A DNA stretch of 64,000 nt, from assembly GCA_022316685.1 (NCBI GenBank), contig JAKJHU010001596.1:1-64000 (forward strand), read 5' to 3'. A program made the translations under genes and the position numbers. Shown piece after piece: positions 51,708 through 63,044 of the stretch. Below the pieces are notes generated by a model. It saw nothing but the letters and a program-made list of their open reading frames with translations. It was not told the origin of the DNA and did not search any database. The stretch's first letter is position 1; every line of letters begins with the position of its first letter. This stretch comes from Progne subis subis (taxonomy: Eukaryota > Chordata > Aves > Passeriformes > Hirundinidae).

Positions 51708-54667
51708 CTTGAAAGAGAAACAGAAAGAAAGGAAGCCAAAGATCACTCAGGATTTCCTTGGAATCACAGCAGGGATACAGTAACTGTTCTTCTCCACTCC
51801 CAAAGGCCGTGTAACACGAGGAGAACACTGCCCACACGGTTCCCAGAACAAGGGTTTCAACTCAGCATTTGGGTGGCCAAGGTGGAACTGAAGCTCTTAC
51901 AAAATGACATTTGAGACAAAACATGAATGCAGAAAAACAGAAGACACCAAGTGAGGGGACGTGGCCTCACACTCTGACCCTGCCTTATCCCACAAGCTGG
52001 AAGAAATCAGCCAGCACAAAGCCAGGGGCTCTCCTTGTTGCCAACGTGGCTGTCAGCAAGGGCAGAGCTCGCTGCCAGCCCTGCCCAGGGCCGTGTGCTG
52101 CAAACCCACACGCAGAGCACACATTTCTGGCTGGGAGTCTCACCACCCCCACCCACCCAGCTGCTCACACAGTCCCTCACAAGGTGCTGCTTTTTGGAGC
52201 CCTCCGCTGCTACCCCATAGGTATGACCCAGGCAAACTCTTATGGACCATGGGTATTTCCAGGAACAAACTTTCCAGTGGCAAAAATCGGTAAATTTGTA
52301 GGGTCAGAAAGAAAACCAACCCAAAAGACAAAAAAGTCAGAAAACCAAGAAGTGTTTCTATTCCACTGGGGAAGTAAATTCCCAAGATTAAGCACCTGCA
52401 AATTACATTTGGACATAAAGATTTTCTCACTATGACCAGCTGCAGAATATTCATCTCTTCTGCAATAGACCTTCCATCAGAATCCTAAAGATTCTAAAGA
52501 TGGTTCATTGCCTGTAAGGCTTCCTTTTATTATGGAATAAAATGCTTTTGAAAACTGCTGTGTGTGAGTTGACAAAAGACATTCCACTTGAGAATAAGGT
52601 ATTGCTGAATCCAGAAAACCCCACTCCCCACCCTGAGTCTGCCCTTCCTCAATCACAAATGTACTGTAGGCAATGGGTCTGCACATCACGAGAAAGAGAG
52701 ATATTCTTTGGCCAACACGGATAATAATCTGCAAAAAGGCCTGTGCCAACACTCACTCTCCAGGCAAGTCTGGGAAGAGGCAAGAGTTAAGAGAAACCAG
52801 ATTCCTAATCCAAAGACTGAATCTGTCCAACAAAAGGACAAGGGAGCTGCAGCTCCAGCCCATCCCCACACAGGGCTCTGGCAGCGCCCACACGCACGGC
52901 AGGGCTCACACAGCAGCAGCAGCTGCAGCTGCAGCCCGGCCCTTGCTCTGCCTTGGCCTAACAACACAAAAGAGGCAGAGCCCACATCTGCTGCTGCAAC
53001 AGAGACACCTCTCACGTGCCGCTCCCTGCACAGGACACTTGGCCTTCAGTGGCAATTGTCCAAACACTCTGCCCTTCTTTCCCACCAAACAAAGCCTGGT
53101 AGAACCTACAAAGCATCACCACAAATGCCCCTGCACCAGGCATTCTTGCCAAGGAAAAGGAACAACCAAATGTGGCCAACACAGGCTCACACCCCTCATC
53201 CTCACTGTGGGGGAAGACTTTTTCATTCCCTCTTCTTTGGGAAATCTGGCTTGACCAAGAATAATTAGATAACTAAATAGGAATGAAAAGAATGAAACTC
53301 AAGAAACCTTTCCTTCTCAGCTACGTAACAACGTTCAGTAGCTCTCAGCCCAGCCACTTTCATTCCCATCCAGTGGGGTTACCTGAGCAGAGGGAGCCTT
53401 TACAGGCAGGGAGTTCCTGATCTCCCGGATCATCTTCTCAATTTCAAGGCCAAGATCCAGGGCTGGTGACTCCTCTTGCGCAGGCGCATTCTGCGCTGAG
53501 CTGGAGGCCGTTGATGCTGCACAGCCAGCACTGCCAGCTGGAGCATGCGGGGCTGAAGGGCCCGGTGCGGCTGCAAGAACCCAAACACGTGAGTCAGGCT
53601 CCAGAATGTGGCTTTGGGACGCAGAGCTCTATTGCTGCCTTGGATCAAAGATCACAGGAAGCACACAGGAAAACCAGGCAGAGAATCTTTTGACTTTCTA
53701 GGTGCCCCTTCCTAGTAGGCTTGACAATTTCAGTCTCAGAATGACAGAGCATTGTTTGAAAACACTTCAAACGGTCGCTTTTCGTGACCTTTTGGAAAAG
53801 CAAGGCTAGAACTCTTCTCCTACCTGGTGGGTTGGAGGCTGGGGGCTGCTGCTCCCTGTGGAGCTGCTGGAAGATGCAGGGCTGCATCCAGAGCACCTCC
53901 CGGTCGAGCGGAGGCGGCTGCTCCCCGTAGAGCTCCTGCATGCGGCTGCGGGGCCCCTCCCATCGGGGCGGCAGCAGCTGCTCCCCGTGGAAGCCCTGGA
54001 AGTGGCAGGGTGGCACCCGGAGCAGCTCCCGCTGGGCAGGCAGTGGCCGCTCCCCGTAGAGCTCCTGGAAGCGGCTCGGCCCCTCCCGCCGGGCCAGCCC
54101 CGGCCGCTCCCGGTGCAGCAGGTGGAAGCCGCAGGGCGGGCGCCGGGCGAGCGGCAGCCGCTCCCTGGGCAGCGGCTGGAAGCGAGGGCGGCCGTGCCGC
54201 TCGTCCGGCAGCGGCCGCGGCCCGCGGAGCTGCTGGGAGTCGCAGGGCGGGCGCCTGCGCCCCTCCGGCCCCGCCGCCCGCCGCTGCGTGTTGGCCGCGC
54301 CCCGGCGCCTGATGCGGAGCAGGAGGTCGGGGCGGTCGCGGCGAAACCAGGGGTTGGTGTAGTGGAGCCAGGCCCCGGCATCGCCCGGCGCAGCCGCGCC
54401 AGCCCGGCCCGGCACCTTGCGAAAGCCATAGCGGTAGAGCTGGCGCACGAAGCTGCGGAACTGTGTGGCCCTGAAAGCATGCGGGGCCGGTCCCTGGGCA
54501 CCGCTCGGCCTGAGCAGCTCCCGCTCGAACAGGGAGCGGTCTACGAGCAGCCCCCGGGCCTCGCTGTCCCAGCGCAGTGAGCGGACGCGGGGGTCATTCA
54601 CCAGGCTCCAGAGCTTGGCGGGGAAAGTGCCGGCGCTGAGCGCGGCAGGCAGCGGCCTCTCCGCCAT
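51587..54667 (-). CDS. HSF5: HSF5-like heat shock factor gene (exons 1-3 visible)
   Basis: Three minus-strand exons, 53824-54667, 53383-53570 and 51587-51707, have AG/GT borders and matching phases (1, 0, 1). Exon 1 starts at an ATG in good context (GCCATGG) and encodes the HSF DNA-binding domain: FPAKLWSLVNDPRVRSLRWD, FRATQFRSFVRQLYRYGFRK, then LHYTNPWFRRDRPDLL. The FPAKLW start and single-exon winged helix match HSF5, a germline-expressed factor needed in meiotic prophase. After the domain come about 150 residues of Arg/Pro-rich repeats with recurring ELYGE/QLHREQ words. Exons 2-3 are acidic and Ser/Pro-rich. The 3' end is not found. No break is seen in these exons. Confidence 0.85.
51710..53380. 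other. HSF5-like intron 2
   Basis: Ordinary intronic DNA between exons 3 and 2 with no LTR, gene or long tandem array recognised. A CAG/CTG-rich patch (about 52900-52945) encodes nothing recognisable. Confidence 0.6.
53383..53570 (-). CDS. HSF5: HSF5-like exon 2
   Basis: 188 bp, acceptor TTCTTGCAG, donor TCAG/GTAACC. It joins exon 1 in phase 1 and ends in phase 0. It is Ala/Ser/Pro-rich, then a helical LDLGLEIEKMIREIRNSLPV. The longer open frame in another phase of the same stretch is a shadow. Confidence 0.75.
53824..54667 (-). CDS. HSF5: HSF5-like exon 1 (DNA-binding domain)
   Basis: 844 bp, 281 codons plus one base, donor CCAG/GTAGGA. The winged-helix domain spans about residues 14-120, with recognition helix region TQFRSFVRQLYRYGF intact. 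The downstream part is a GC-rich degenerate repeat of about 20-residue words. Confidence 0.87.
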
Positions 54668-54825
54668 GGCGTCGATCGCTGCTTTGGCGACAACGCCCGG
54701 AGGGTAACGGCCGCGGCTGCGCCGGCGGCACGCGGCCTGAGGGGGGCGCTGCGCTCGGCCCCGCGCGCGCCCGGCTCGGCCCCGCGCGCGCCCGGCTCGG
54801 CGGGGATGAGCGCTCGGAGCCAGCG
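54668..54825 (-). promoter_or_regulatory. HSF5-like proximal promoter, CpG-rich
   Basis: A CpG-dense stretch with a duplicated CGGCCCCGCGCGCGCCCGGCT unit lies between the HSF5-like ATG and the ERV-C 3' LTR. Only about 158 bp of non-LTR sequence is left upstream of the start codon. Confidence 0.6.
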
Positions 54826-55429
54826 TGAGTCATTGAAAACCGATATAGTCACGGACAAAGACCCTCTAACTAGTTAAAGTTAGAAAGTGGTATGTTTATT
54901 CACTGGCGGGCGGCACGGGAGTCATCTCCGAAAGGCTTGGCCGCCCCGAACAAGGCTCTTTGCTCTCTGTTTATTTTCCAAGATCTTACATACAATACAT
55001 ATGCATAACCCCAGCACCTCCCATCCCCGCTCTGTATTAAAATGAGGCTATCAGTCCTTCACACGTGCGCAGTTCTTCTCTTGAATTGGGTCAGTGGTCT
55101 CGAATTCGGTCAGTGGTCTCAAAGGATGAAGTCAGGAGAGTCTTCATCAGGTCTCTGTGACCCTCTGGCACGATCCAAGGTCCTCTGCTTCGTGATTGAT
55201 TGATACCAAGTCCAGGTGCTGGCCATTGTTCTTACTGGTTTCAGTCTGTTCCTATGATGCTTCACTTACTCCACTTTTTCTATAAACAAGCTCATAATAT
55301 AACAGTTAGCTCTAGCTTGGGCATCTAATAATCATTAACCTACCATTTCCTAATCTAACTTACATCTTGATCAATAGAAATTGCTTCTAACCCTTAGCTA
55401 AAACGTTAACTCTTTAAAGTTATGTCTCG
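54826..55429 (-). promoter_or_regulatory. ERV-C 3' LTR, next to HSF5-like promoter
   Basis: The 604-bp LTR is oriented toward the HSF5-like gene. It contains AATAAA near 54893 on the minus strand. The 5' end reads CGAGACAT where the other LTR has TGAGACAT, so the terminal TG is mutated. Confidence 0.88.
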
Positions 55430-55467
55430 TTTCCCCACTCCTTCTTCAAAGTTTGTAAATTCTTTTG

Positions 55468-55677
55468 CTAATATGTAAATTCTTCTTCATCTAGCAAAAC
55501 TGTGTGGTAGGGGTCCTTTAAAATTGTACTATATGCTCTTAATATTAAAGTTAAATCTGCTAGTTGCTTCAGCATTCTCCAATTCCAAAAAATAAAAAAT
55601 ATTATAACAAACAAAATCGAACTTAGACCAACTAAATTAAACAAAATAATAATCAAAGAAACCAAGGTATTGACCAA
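55468..55677 (-). pseudogene. env: ERV-C env transmembrane anchor remnant
   Basis: A 69-codon open stretch has a long hydrophobic span (LSSILFVIIFFIFW) and a tail LLDEEEFTY, placed just before the 3' LTR as expected for the end of env. The region 55680-56280 should hold the rest of env but reads only as scraps. No entry function is possible. Confidence 0.6.
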
Positions 55678-56279
55678 ACCTGTTGCAGCTGGTGACTACC
55701 CCAAAAGCACATCCCACCAATGATGGGATGGGCCTTCTACTAACTTTTAAGTACTCTCCGTATAGTCTCTGTGTCATTATGCATTGCAATCAAAGATCTC
55801 TTTCTTTCTCATTTTTTTCTTCTTTTCTTTAATCCATGGTGTTTCAATAATTGTGCAACTAAAGTTAAGATCATCTCTATAGGCACAGACAATATTTCTT
55901 GAACAGTAGTCAAGTTTGCCTTTATATGTTGGTGGGATACAATATGTGCCTAACAGGAAAAATCACATTCTTCCATTTTGACAAAGTTACAAATGCACAA
56001 GTTAAATGAAGTTTTCTTACACAGTTGCATTTGTAATTTTTAGCATCTGAATCAGAGACTTACAGGAGATAAAATCATAAGCTTTCCCTTGGCACTTACA
56101 TTTACCAGTCACATTCTAATGCAGTGGTGCTGCATTAGCTGTGGCTATGGCGATGGTCATAAATGCCACAACTCTCCAGGCTATACCTATTTGATTACCC
56201 ATTACAATTACAAGCTTTCCTATTTTTCAAAAAGTTGTTATATTATACTTATCATTTATTTTCCCAAGAAAGTTTTAAT

Positions 56280-56965
56280 TTTAGTTCATTGTCATCACCC
56301 AATATAACTTTCCCAATATAAGTTTCTCAGGAGCTTTCTTCACTTGTGAGTGATGGATCCAGGTGCTTTGTTCCTTGATCTTGATTGTATTAAAGATGAT
56401 GAGGAACACTTGGAATGGTCTCTCCCACTGTGGTTCCAAAGTTTTTTCTGCAAAAAACTTAATGAATACATAATCCCCAGGCTATACATCATGTACTGGT
56501 CCATCTAGTTCTCTGGTTTGAGCCCCAGTTTTATAATTTGCTGCTTAATTTGCTGCACAATTTTGAAATAAAATATGGCCCCCATCTAAAAACATTGTGG
56601 CTGTGACTCCAAAGCATGGTATTATTTCTTATAAGACTGCTTTGGTTACCTCTTGCACTTTGGCAGTTCTGGTAGGGAAAGCTTCTGGCCACCCTGAAAA
56701 GGTATCTGTTAATACCAATAGGTATCAGTACCCTCTTTTCCTGGGTAGTACTGAAAAATCAATTTGGTATTGCTGCCCAGTACATATCTTTTCTCAATTT
56801 GCCCAAGCCTTGGTTTAAAAATATTCTTGGGATTAGTTTGGAGGCAAAGGCTACATTGGCAAGTCACCTAAATTACTATATTTTACAAATTTCTAGCTAT
56901 GATTCTATCTTTCAAATAATTATATAAATCATCTATTCCCCAATGTGTTTTTTCATGTTCCTCTT
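56280..56965 (-). pseudogene. pol: ERV-C integrase, broken
   Basis: From 5' to 3' on the minus strand there is an HEKTHWGIDDLY zinc-finger start (about 56950), a core piece FSGWPEAFPTRTAKVQEV (about 56700) with later VTATMFLDGG, and the C-terminal WERPFQVFL then TWIHHSQVK (about 56330-56440). The catalytic Asp-Asn-Gly has become Leu-Asp-Gly-Gly, and several stops intervene. Confidence 0.75.
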
Positions 56966-56968
56966 TCA

Positions 56969-57991
56969 CTAATGACTATAGCATGTAAGAGGGGAATATA
57001 AGTCTTCCTTTCCTTTTATCTGTAATAGCCCACCCCTCTTGTCCTTTATACTGTGCTTTGGCTTACCTTCAATGAAAATCTGCTCATCTGGAATTAAGGC
57101 TGCCTCAACAGTTTCAACAGTTACCTCACCTTTAGTGGTTTCTTTTGCCTTTCTGCCTGCCAGCTTGTCTTCTTCCTCCAATTCAGAGCTCACTTTTTGG
57201 TGTGCTTTGATATGCAGGATGGCTACATTTTCAGGTAGCTGGACTGCCTCCAACAGTTTTATTATCTCTTGTGCATGTTTAATGCTTTTTTCTTGTAAAT
57301 TCAACAGTTTTCTTTTTTCCCAGGTGGCTCCACGTGCATGAACTACCCTAAATTCATACCTCGAGTCTGTGTAAAAATTAACTTTCTTTCTTTTTGCCAG
57401 CTCTAAAGCCCGAGTTAAGGCAGTTATTTCAGCCTTCTGTGCCGAGGTGTTGGTTGGTAATGGTCCAGACTCTATTACCTCTCTGCTCGTGGTAACCACA
57501 TACCCAGCATGCCTTCCACTGATGACATAGCTGCTTCCATCGCTGGACCAGGTCTCAGTATTCTCTAGCAGGGTGTCCTTCAGATCCAGGCAACTGGAGC
57601 AGGTGGCTTCGATGGTCTCCAGGCAGTCATGGATCACTGGTTCTCCCATGCTCCCGCTGAGGAAGGAAGCTGGATTCACAGTGTTAGTTACCACAATCTC
57701 AACATCATCTTGTTCTACCATTATGACTTGGTACTTCAGGAATCTTTGTGGGGGGAGCCAATGTCCCCCTTTCACTTTCAGGACTGCAGGCACTGTGTGG
57801 GATACTGGCACGGTCATCTTCTGGCCTAGGGTGAACTTGGGTGCCTCTTGGATGTTCACTGCCACTGCTGCAATGGCTCTGAGGCACCCTGGCCGTTCCT
57901 TAGCTGCTGCATGCAGCTGCTTAGGCGAGTGCCCTGCGATACGGGCCCAGGTTTTGTGCTGGTATTCCCAAGGCAATCCCCTGCTTCTCAT
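56969..57991 (-). pseudogene. pol: ERV-C RNase H and RT-RNase H connection
   Basis: A 340-codon frame, unusually long for so decayed an element, reads the connection region and then RNase H: TWSSDGSSYVISG, SAQKAEITALTRAL, FYTDSRYEFRVVH and LHIKAHQK. It closely follows the gammaretroviral pattern (TDGSS, TSAQ-x-AE, YTDSRYAF). The first Asp context reads SSDGSS. Confidence 0.82.
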
Positions 57992-58009
57992 GTGAAAACA
58001 AAAAGAATG

Positions 58010-58640
58010 GTTTACTCACATCTGGAAGTCCCAGGGCTGGAGCTGACATGAGGGCCTTCTTTAGCTGGTTGAAGGCTCGAGTTGCTTCTTTTGGAGATCC
58101 CTGCTCCCTTCTGTGATCAGGGCATACAGAGGTTTAACAAACAACCCACAGTTAGAAATCCACAATCTGCACCACCCTGTCATGCCTAGAAAAGTTCTCA
58201 GTTCTTTTACTGCCTGGAGTTTTGGGGTCTGGCATATTGCTTCCTTGTGATCCTGTCCTAAGGTTCTTGGTTCAGTACTAACCTCGTAGCCCAAGTAAAT
58301 AGCTGTCTGCTTCACCATCTGGGCTTTCTTCTGGCATATGCGATACTCCTGTAGGCCCAAAAAGTTTAGGAGGCTTACCATCCACTCCAGACATGCCTCT
58401 TGAGTTTTGGTGGCTATCAGGAGGTCATCCACATACTGTAACAGTTGTCTTCCTGATGGAGCTTCCCAGGATTCCAGATCTTTTGCTAGTTGTTCTCCAA
58501 ACACGGTGGGCAATTTTTTTTTTTTTTTTTTTAACTCCTGCAGAAGCACTGTCCATGTGAGCTGAGTTTTTTTATTCAAATGCAAAATTTTTCTGGCTGG
58601 CTTCATGGAGAGGAAGGCAAAAGAAAGCATCCTTTAAATC
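58010..58640 (-). pseudogene. pol: ERV-C reverse transcriptase, partial
   Basis: Palm and thumb pieces: LLQYVDDLLIATKT (YVDD box), IYLGYEVS and LRTFLGMTGWCRLWI with VKPLYALITEG. An A18 run (T18 on the plus strand, 58515-58532) has been inserted or expanded within the palm. Upstream fingers are only traceable in fragments. Confidence 0.8.
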
Positions 58641-58644
58641 TAAA

Positions 58645-61220
58645 ACAATAAACCATGTTAGTTTAGGTGTTAAACAAGATAACAAAGTGTAAGGGTTGGG
58701 AAGCACTGGGTATAAATCCTCAGTTATCCTATAAACAGCTATGATCCATCAGGCTTTTTAGCACGAAAAAAAATTCAATCACTGGGCTAATCCCTTAACT
58801 GTTCTTCAGGGGGTATTGCTTAACTCTAACTAGTTGTTTTTGTTTGTTTGTTGTTTTTTTAACTTAACTTGCTCTGAGGGTTCATTCTTTGCTCTCCTGG
58901 TATGTTAGAAGCTCAGACCCCAGAAAATACCTGATCTATTATTTTCCTGTAAATCTCACCTTCACTTTTAACTTTAGCCTCATTAGTTATCTACATCAAG
59001 CTTAACAATTCCACATATTGTTGGTCCTCAACCTCCAAAGTAATCTCTCTTTTTTTTTTTTTTTTGTTTGTTTGTTTGTTTGTTTGTTTTTATTTTTTGT
59101 TTTTTGTTCCCTAGTTTCATTATAACTAGAGGGTCTCCTAGGGTAAGATCCTCCGGTCCATCTCAGTTTTTCTTAACATGAGCAACCACCGCCTCCCCGT
59201 TGTGATGTTCTTCTCTTCTTTGGTTTGTTTCTGAGTCAGTTATACTGTAGGAACCTTTGGAGAGGGCTCCTCTTCCTCACTGTCACTGCTGGGCAGTGGG
59301 AGAGATTTAGGAGTAAGTGGAGTAGTCGGAGTAGGGGATAAAATAGAAGGTGAAGGTGGAGTTGAAATAGAAATAAAGATGGAGTTGGAGTTAAAGCTGG
59401 AGCTGGAGTTGAAACAGAAATTGTTTTGCTAAATGTGTTAAAATCTTTGCTCTAAATCAGCTTGATCAAGGAGCTGTTGTTTACACTGGGCACATTCTCT
59501 GTACCGGTGAGCAGAAGAACAATAGTAATGTCCTGCACAAATTTTACACTGCAAAAGTGTAAAAGGCACAGTGACAACCTCTAGATGCACCAAAAGCTGC
59601 AGGAGAATTCCCAAAAATACAAGCTATTCCATTCACTTCTTTTGACTTTCTAAATTCTCCACGGCCCGTTGCTCCCAATCCAGAGCCACTAGTCTCCCAA
59701 CAGACATCTGATATAAACCTTCTAAATACGTTCTCTCGTTTTCTCTGTCTATCCACCAGCTTGCTGAATTCACAAACTCCTATGAGTCAAGCCCAAACCA
59801 CTGAGGTAAAGGAATTCCTTTTATTCATCTGGCCAGATCAAGTTCTCACACCGAAACTACCCTTATTTTAATTCCAACAACCTACAAACACAGTCTCCAT
59901 ACCTAAAATCACAACTAAGCTCTTGTCAAGGGTTTCTATTACTTTGTGGCAAACTGGTCTTGTCCTTTGTCTGTCCTCAGTCTATTTCAAAAGCATTCAT
60001 ACCTCAGCTCTCAGAGGCTAATCAACTCTTCAACCTCAGCATGTGCTGCACTTAAAACTCTTAACACAAGATGGATGTTGCCTGAAAAATACAGTTACAG
60101 TGAATAACCCAAACACACACATCACAGTCACAGCAGGGAGGGGGCTTTAAGGGTTTTCATACACCTCACTCGCTTCGTTTTTCCCCGGCCATTTCAGTCT
60201 CCTGAAAACGGAACCGTGGGTCCAAACTCCTCAATCGCTTCGTGCTGGTAGCACGTCTCAACAAACTCTCTCACAATCTTTCTCACAGTCAGGATGCATT
60301 CACACAGTGTAACAACCACAAATCAGGATTTGCCCTTACAATTGCTAGTCCCGGATTCTAGCAAACTGAGCCCTCTATGGCACAGCAAATGGCAAAATCC
60401 CCTTCTGCCAGCAACAACAATCCGAGCTCTCCACGGCCCGGTACAACAGCTTAACAGCTTTCTCTGCTGGCAGCCAAGTACAACTGCCCAGGTACCAATT
60501 AAGCTTGCAAGCACACTACAGAGGCACAAGTTGTGCGTGGGACGTCTCCCACGACTTACCAACAGCCTTTCCTGACCATGCCTACGCCTTCCAGGTCAAA
60601 TCACTTACGACACAAACTCTTACGTAACACAACACACACGGTGCACTAATAATTCTTCCACAGCCTAGACACAAAAACCCACAAAACACAAATCTGTGAA
60701 CACTACACACACACCTGGTGCGCACGGAGCCGCAATCAGGATTTTCTGCGACCCACGACGGGACCCTTTGCATCCTAAAACTCAGGCTAGCCGCTCTAAT
60801 TATGGATGGCCAAGGTACCTTTAAACCACAAACTGACAACAACACCGGTTGTCCTACTGCCACTGTTGCCCCCACCTCGGGACACAGATTATCAAGGCAC
60901 AACAAAAACCGGTTGCCGCTCCCCACCACGGGACACGGGTTACCAAACCAAACCAAGCCAAACCAGGCTCTGCAGAGCTGTCACAACTTAGGCATGCGTT
61001 GTGCATGAGACGTCTCTCAGTGTCTTACCAACCGCCTATACCAAAAAGGTACCTATTTTTCAAGTATAAACATACCTTTTTGTCCGGAGTTCTAGTAGTC
61101 TGGAGTTCTTGTCTGCTGCTGGATGAACAGGTCGGGCAGCGGAGCCCTCTTCCAGGAATATCCTGGGGGCGCCCTGAGGGAGTCCTCCACCTGAGCTGGT
61201 CCCACAGCTGCGCAGAACCT
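58645..61220 (-). pseudogene. gag: ERV-C gag and leader, decayed
   Basis: No continuous gag is readable. Around 59460-59570 the minus strand has a Cys/His-rich stretch (CKICAGHYYC, then RECAQC), placed where nucleocapsid would be but not a standard CCHC knuckle. T-rich runs lie at 59051-59105. 60250-61220, next to the primer site, is the likely leader; it contains two related ACGGGTTACC/ACAGATTATC blocks near 60880-60960. Confidence 0.5.
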
Positions 61221-61221
61221 T

Positions 61222-61239
61222 CTCCTGCCTGGCTCGCCA
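61222..61239 (-). promoter_or_regulatory. ERV-C primer-binding site, tRNA-Arg type
   Basis: Three bases inside the 5' LTR the minus strand reads TGGCGAGCCAGGCAGGAG. It matches the 3' end of tRNA-Arg(ACG) with one mismatch by memory. Confidence 0.75.
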
Positions 61240-61242
61240 AAT

Positions 61243-61846
61243 TGAGTCATTGAAAACCCATATAGTCACGGACAAAGACCCTCTAACTAGTTAAAGTTAG
61301 AAAGTGGTATGTTTATTCACCGGCGGGCGGCACGGGAGTCATCTCCGAAAGGCATGGCCGCCCCGAACAAGGCTCTTTGCTCTCTATTTATTTTCCAAGA
61401 TCTTACATACAATACATATGCATAACCCCAGCACCTCCCATCCCCGCTCTGTATTAAAATGAGGCTATCAGTCCTTCACACGTGCGCAGTTCTTCTCTTG
61501 AATTGGGTCGGTGGTCTCGAATTGGGTCCGTGGTCTCAAAGGATGAAGTCAGGAGAGTCTTCATCAGGTCTCTGTGACCCTCTGGCACTGTCCAAGTTCC
61601 TCTGCTTCGTGATTGATGGATACCAAGTCCAGGTGCTGGCCATTGTTCTTACTGGTTTCAATCTGTTCTTATGACGCTTCACTTACTCCACTTTTTCTAT
61701 AAACAAGCTCATAATATAACAGTTAGCTCTAGCTTGGGCATCTAATAATCATTAACCTACCATTTGCTAATCTAACTTACATCTTGATCAATATAAATTG
61801 CTTCTAACCCTTAGCTAAAATCTTAACTCTTTAAAGTCATGTCTCA
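61243..61846 (-). repeat. ERV-C 5' LTR
   Basis: The 604-bp LTR has intact TG...CA ends (TGAGACATG to AATGACTCA on the minus strand). Confidence 0.9.
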
Positions 61847-61849
61847 TGG

Positions 61850-61960
61850 GGGTGGGGATAATGGGAATAATGGGGATAATGGGAATAATGGGGATAATGG
61901 GAATAATGAGAATGGGAGTAATGGGGATAATGGGAATGGGAATAATGGGGATGGGAAAGG
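61850..61960. repeat. GGGATAATGGGAATAAT microsatellite
   Basis: An array of GGGATAATGGGAATAATG starts directly at the outer end of the ERV-C 5' LTR. Confidence 0.92.
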
Positions 61961-62029
61961 GAACGGGAACTGGACGCTGCAGTGAGGGCATGGGGAGCAG
62001 GAAAATCCACAGGGAATTCTGGGAGAATG

Positions 62030-62303
62030 TGAGGGAAAATCCATGGGGAATTCTGGGGGGCAGTGGGGAAAATCTGCATGGCAATCCATAGGGGGATGTG
62101 GGGAAAATCCATGGGGAATTCTGGGGAATTTTGGAGAGGTTTTGGGGATTTGGGGGGATTTTTTTGGAGGTTTTTTAGGTGATTTTTTAGGGAATTTTTT
62201 GGGGGACTTTTCTGGGAATTTCTCGGCAATTTTTAGTGGTTTTGGGGGATTTTTTGTGGAGATTTTTTGGGAATTTTATTGGGAAATTTTTAGTGGGTTT
62301 TGG

Positions 62304-62337
<34 letters not shown>

Positions 62338-62520
62338 AATTTTTGAGGATTTTTCTGGGAGTTTTGGGGGGAAATTTTTAGTGGTTTTTTTTAAAGATAC
62401 TTTTGTGGGGCTTAGGGGGGCAATTTTTGGTGATTTTTGGGGGGATTTTTCAGTGATTTTTTTGGGAATTTTTTGGGGAGTTTTTTTGGGATATTTCAGG
62501 GATTTTGGGGGGAATTTTTC
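62030..62520. repeat. GGGGATTTTT/GGGAATTTTT repeats with a T run
   Basis: GT-rich degenerate units, with a T run at about 62307-62335. Confidence 0.85.
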
Positions 62521-62524
62521 AGTC

Positions 62525-62832
62525 TGGGGCCATCCTCTCCGTGCCTCAGTTTCCTTCCCAGGAATTGGGGTGGCTCCCTCAGAAATCCCAAGAATTTGGG
62601 GAGTTTTCTAACCGAGAATCCTTGCCGTGCCTCAGTTTCCCTCCCAGGAATTGGGGTGGCTCCCTTGGAAATCCCAGGAATTTTGGGAATTTTCTCAGTG
62701 GGAAATCCTCCCCGTGCCTCAGTTTCCCTCCAAAATCGCAGTAGAGACCCCTCGCCCCCTCAGAATTCCAGGAATTTTGGGGAATTCTGTAATAAAAACC
62801 ACTCCGTGCCTCAGTTTCCCCATTGGAAGGTA

Positions 62833-62897
<65 letters not shown>

Positions 62898-62960
62898 CAG
62901 GAATTCTGAGAATTTCCTCCCTCTGGAACCACGCCGTGCCTCGCTTTCCCCTCCCCCAGG
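62525..62960. repeat. CCGTGCCTCAGTTTCCC tandem repeat and 58-base A run
   Basis: The core CCGTGCCTCAGTTTCCC starts at about 62538, 62628, 62714, 62804 and (variant) 62935, so units are 86-91 bp. An A run of about 58 bases at 62834-62891 enlarges the fourth unit. Confidence 0.9.
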
Positions 62961-63044
62961 ACAGGTACGATCCCTCCTTTCCCATTTTCCCTTAAATCCT
63001 GGCGGGAATTTTGGGGGAATTCGGGGAATTCTTGCCTCACTTTG

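Larger units (their letters stand above)
54826..61846 (-). mobile_element. ERV-C: class I (gammaretrovirus-like) provirus, heavily decayed
   Basis: A 7.0-kb element on the minus strand has two 604-bp LTRs differing at about 20 places by eye (about 3.3 percent). It has an Arg-type primer site, a decayed leader and gag, RT, RNase H, integrase and an env membrane anchor. RNase H and RT motifs are of the murine-leukaemia-virus type. Outer flanks are CCAGCG on the left and TGGGGG on the right, so no target duplication survives. It has multiple stops, shifts and a T18 insertion in RT. Confidence 0.9.

Noticed and set aside
53806..54580. Alternative frames of 160-240 codons on both strands over HSF5-like exon 1
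   Set aside because: GC-rich shadows; only the frame with the HSF DNA-binding domain has family motifs and a good start.
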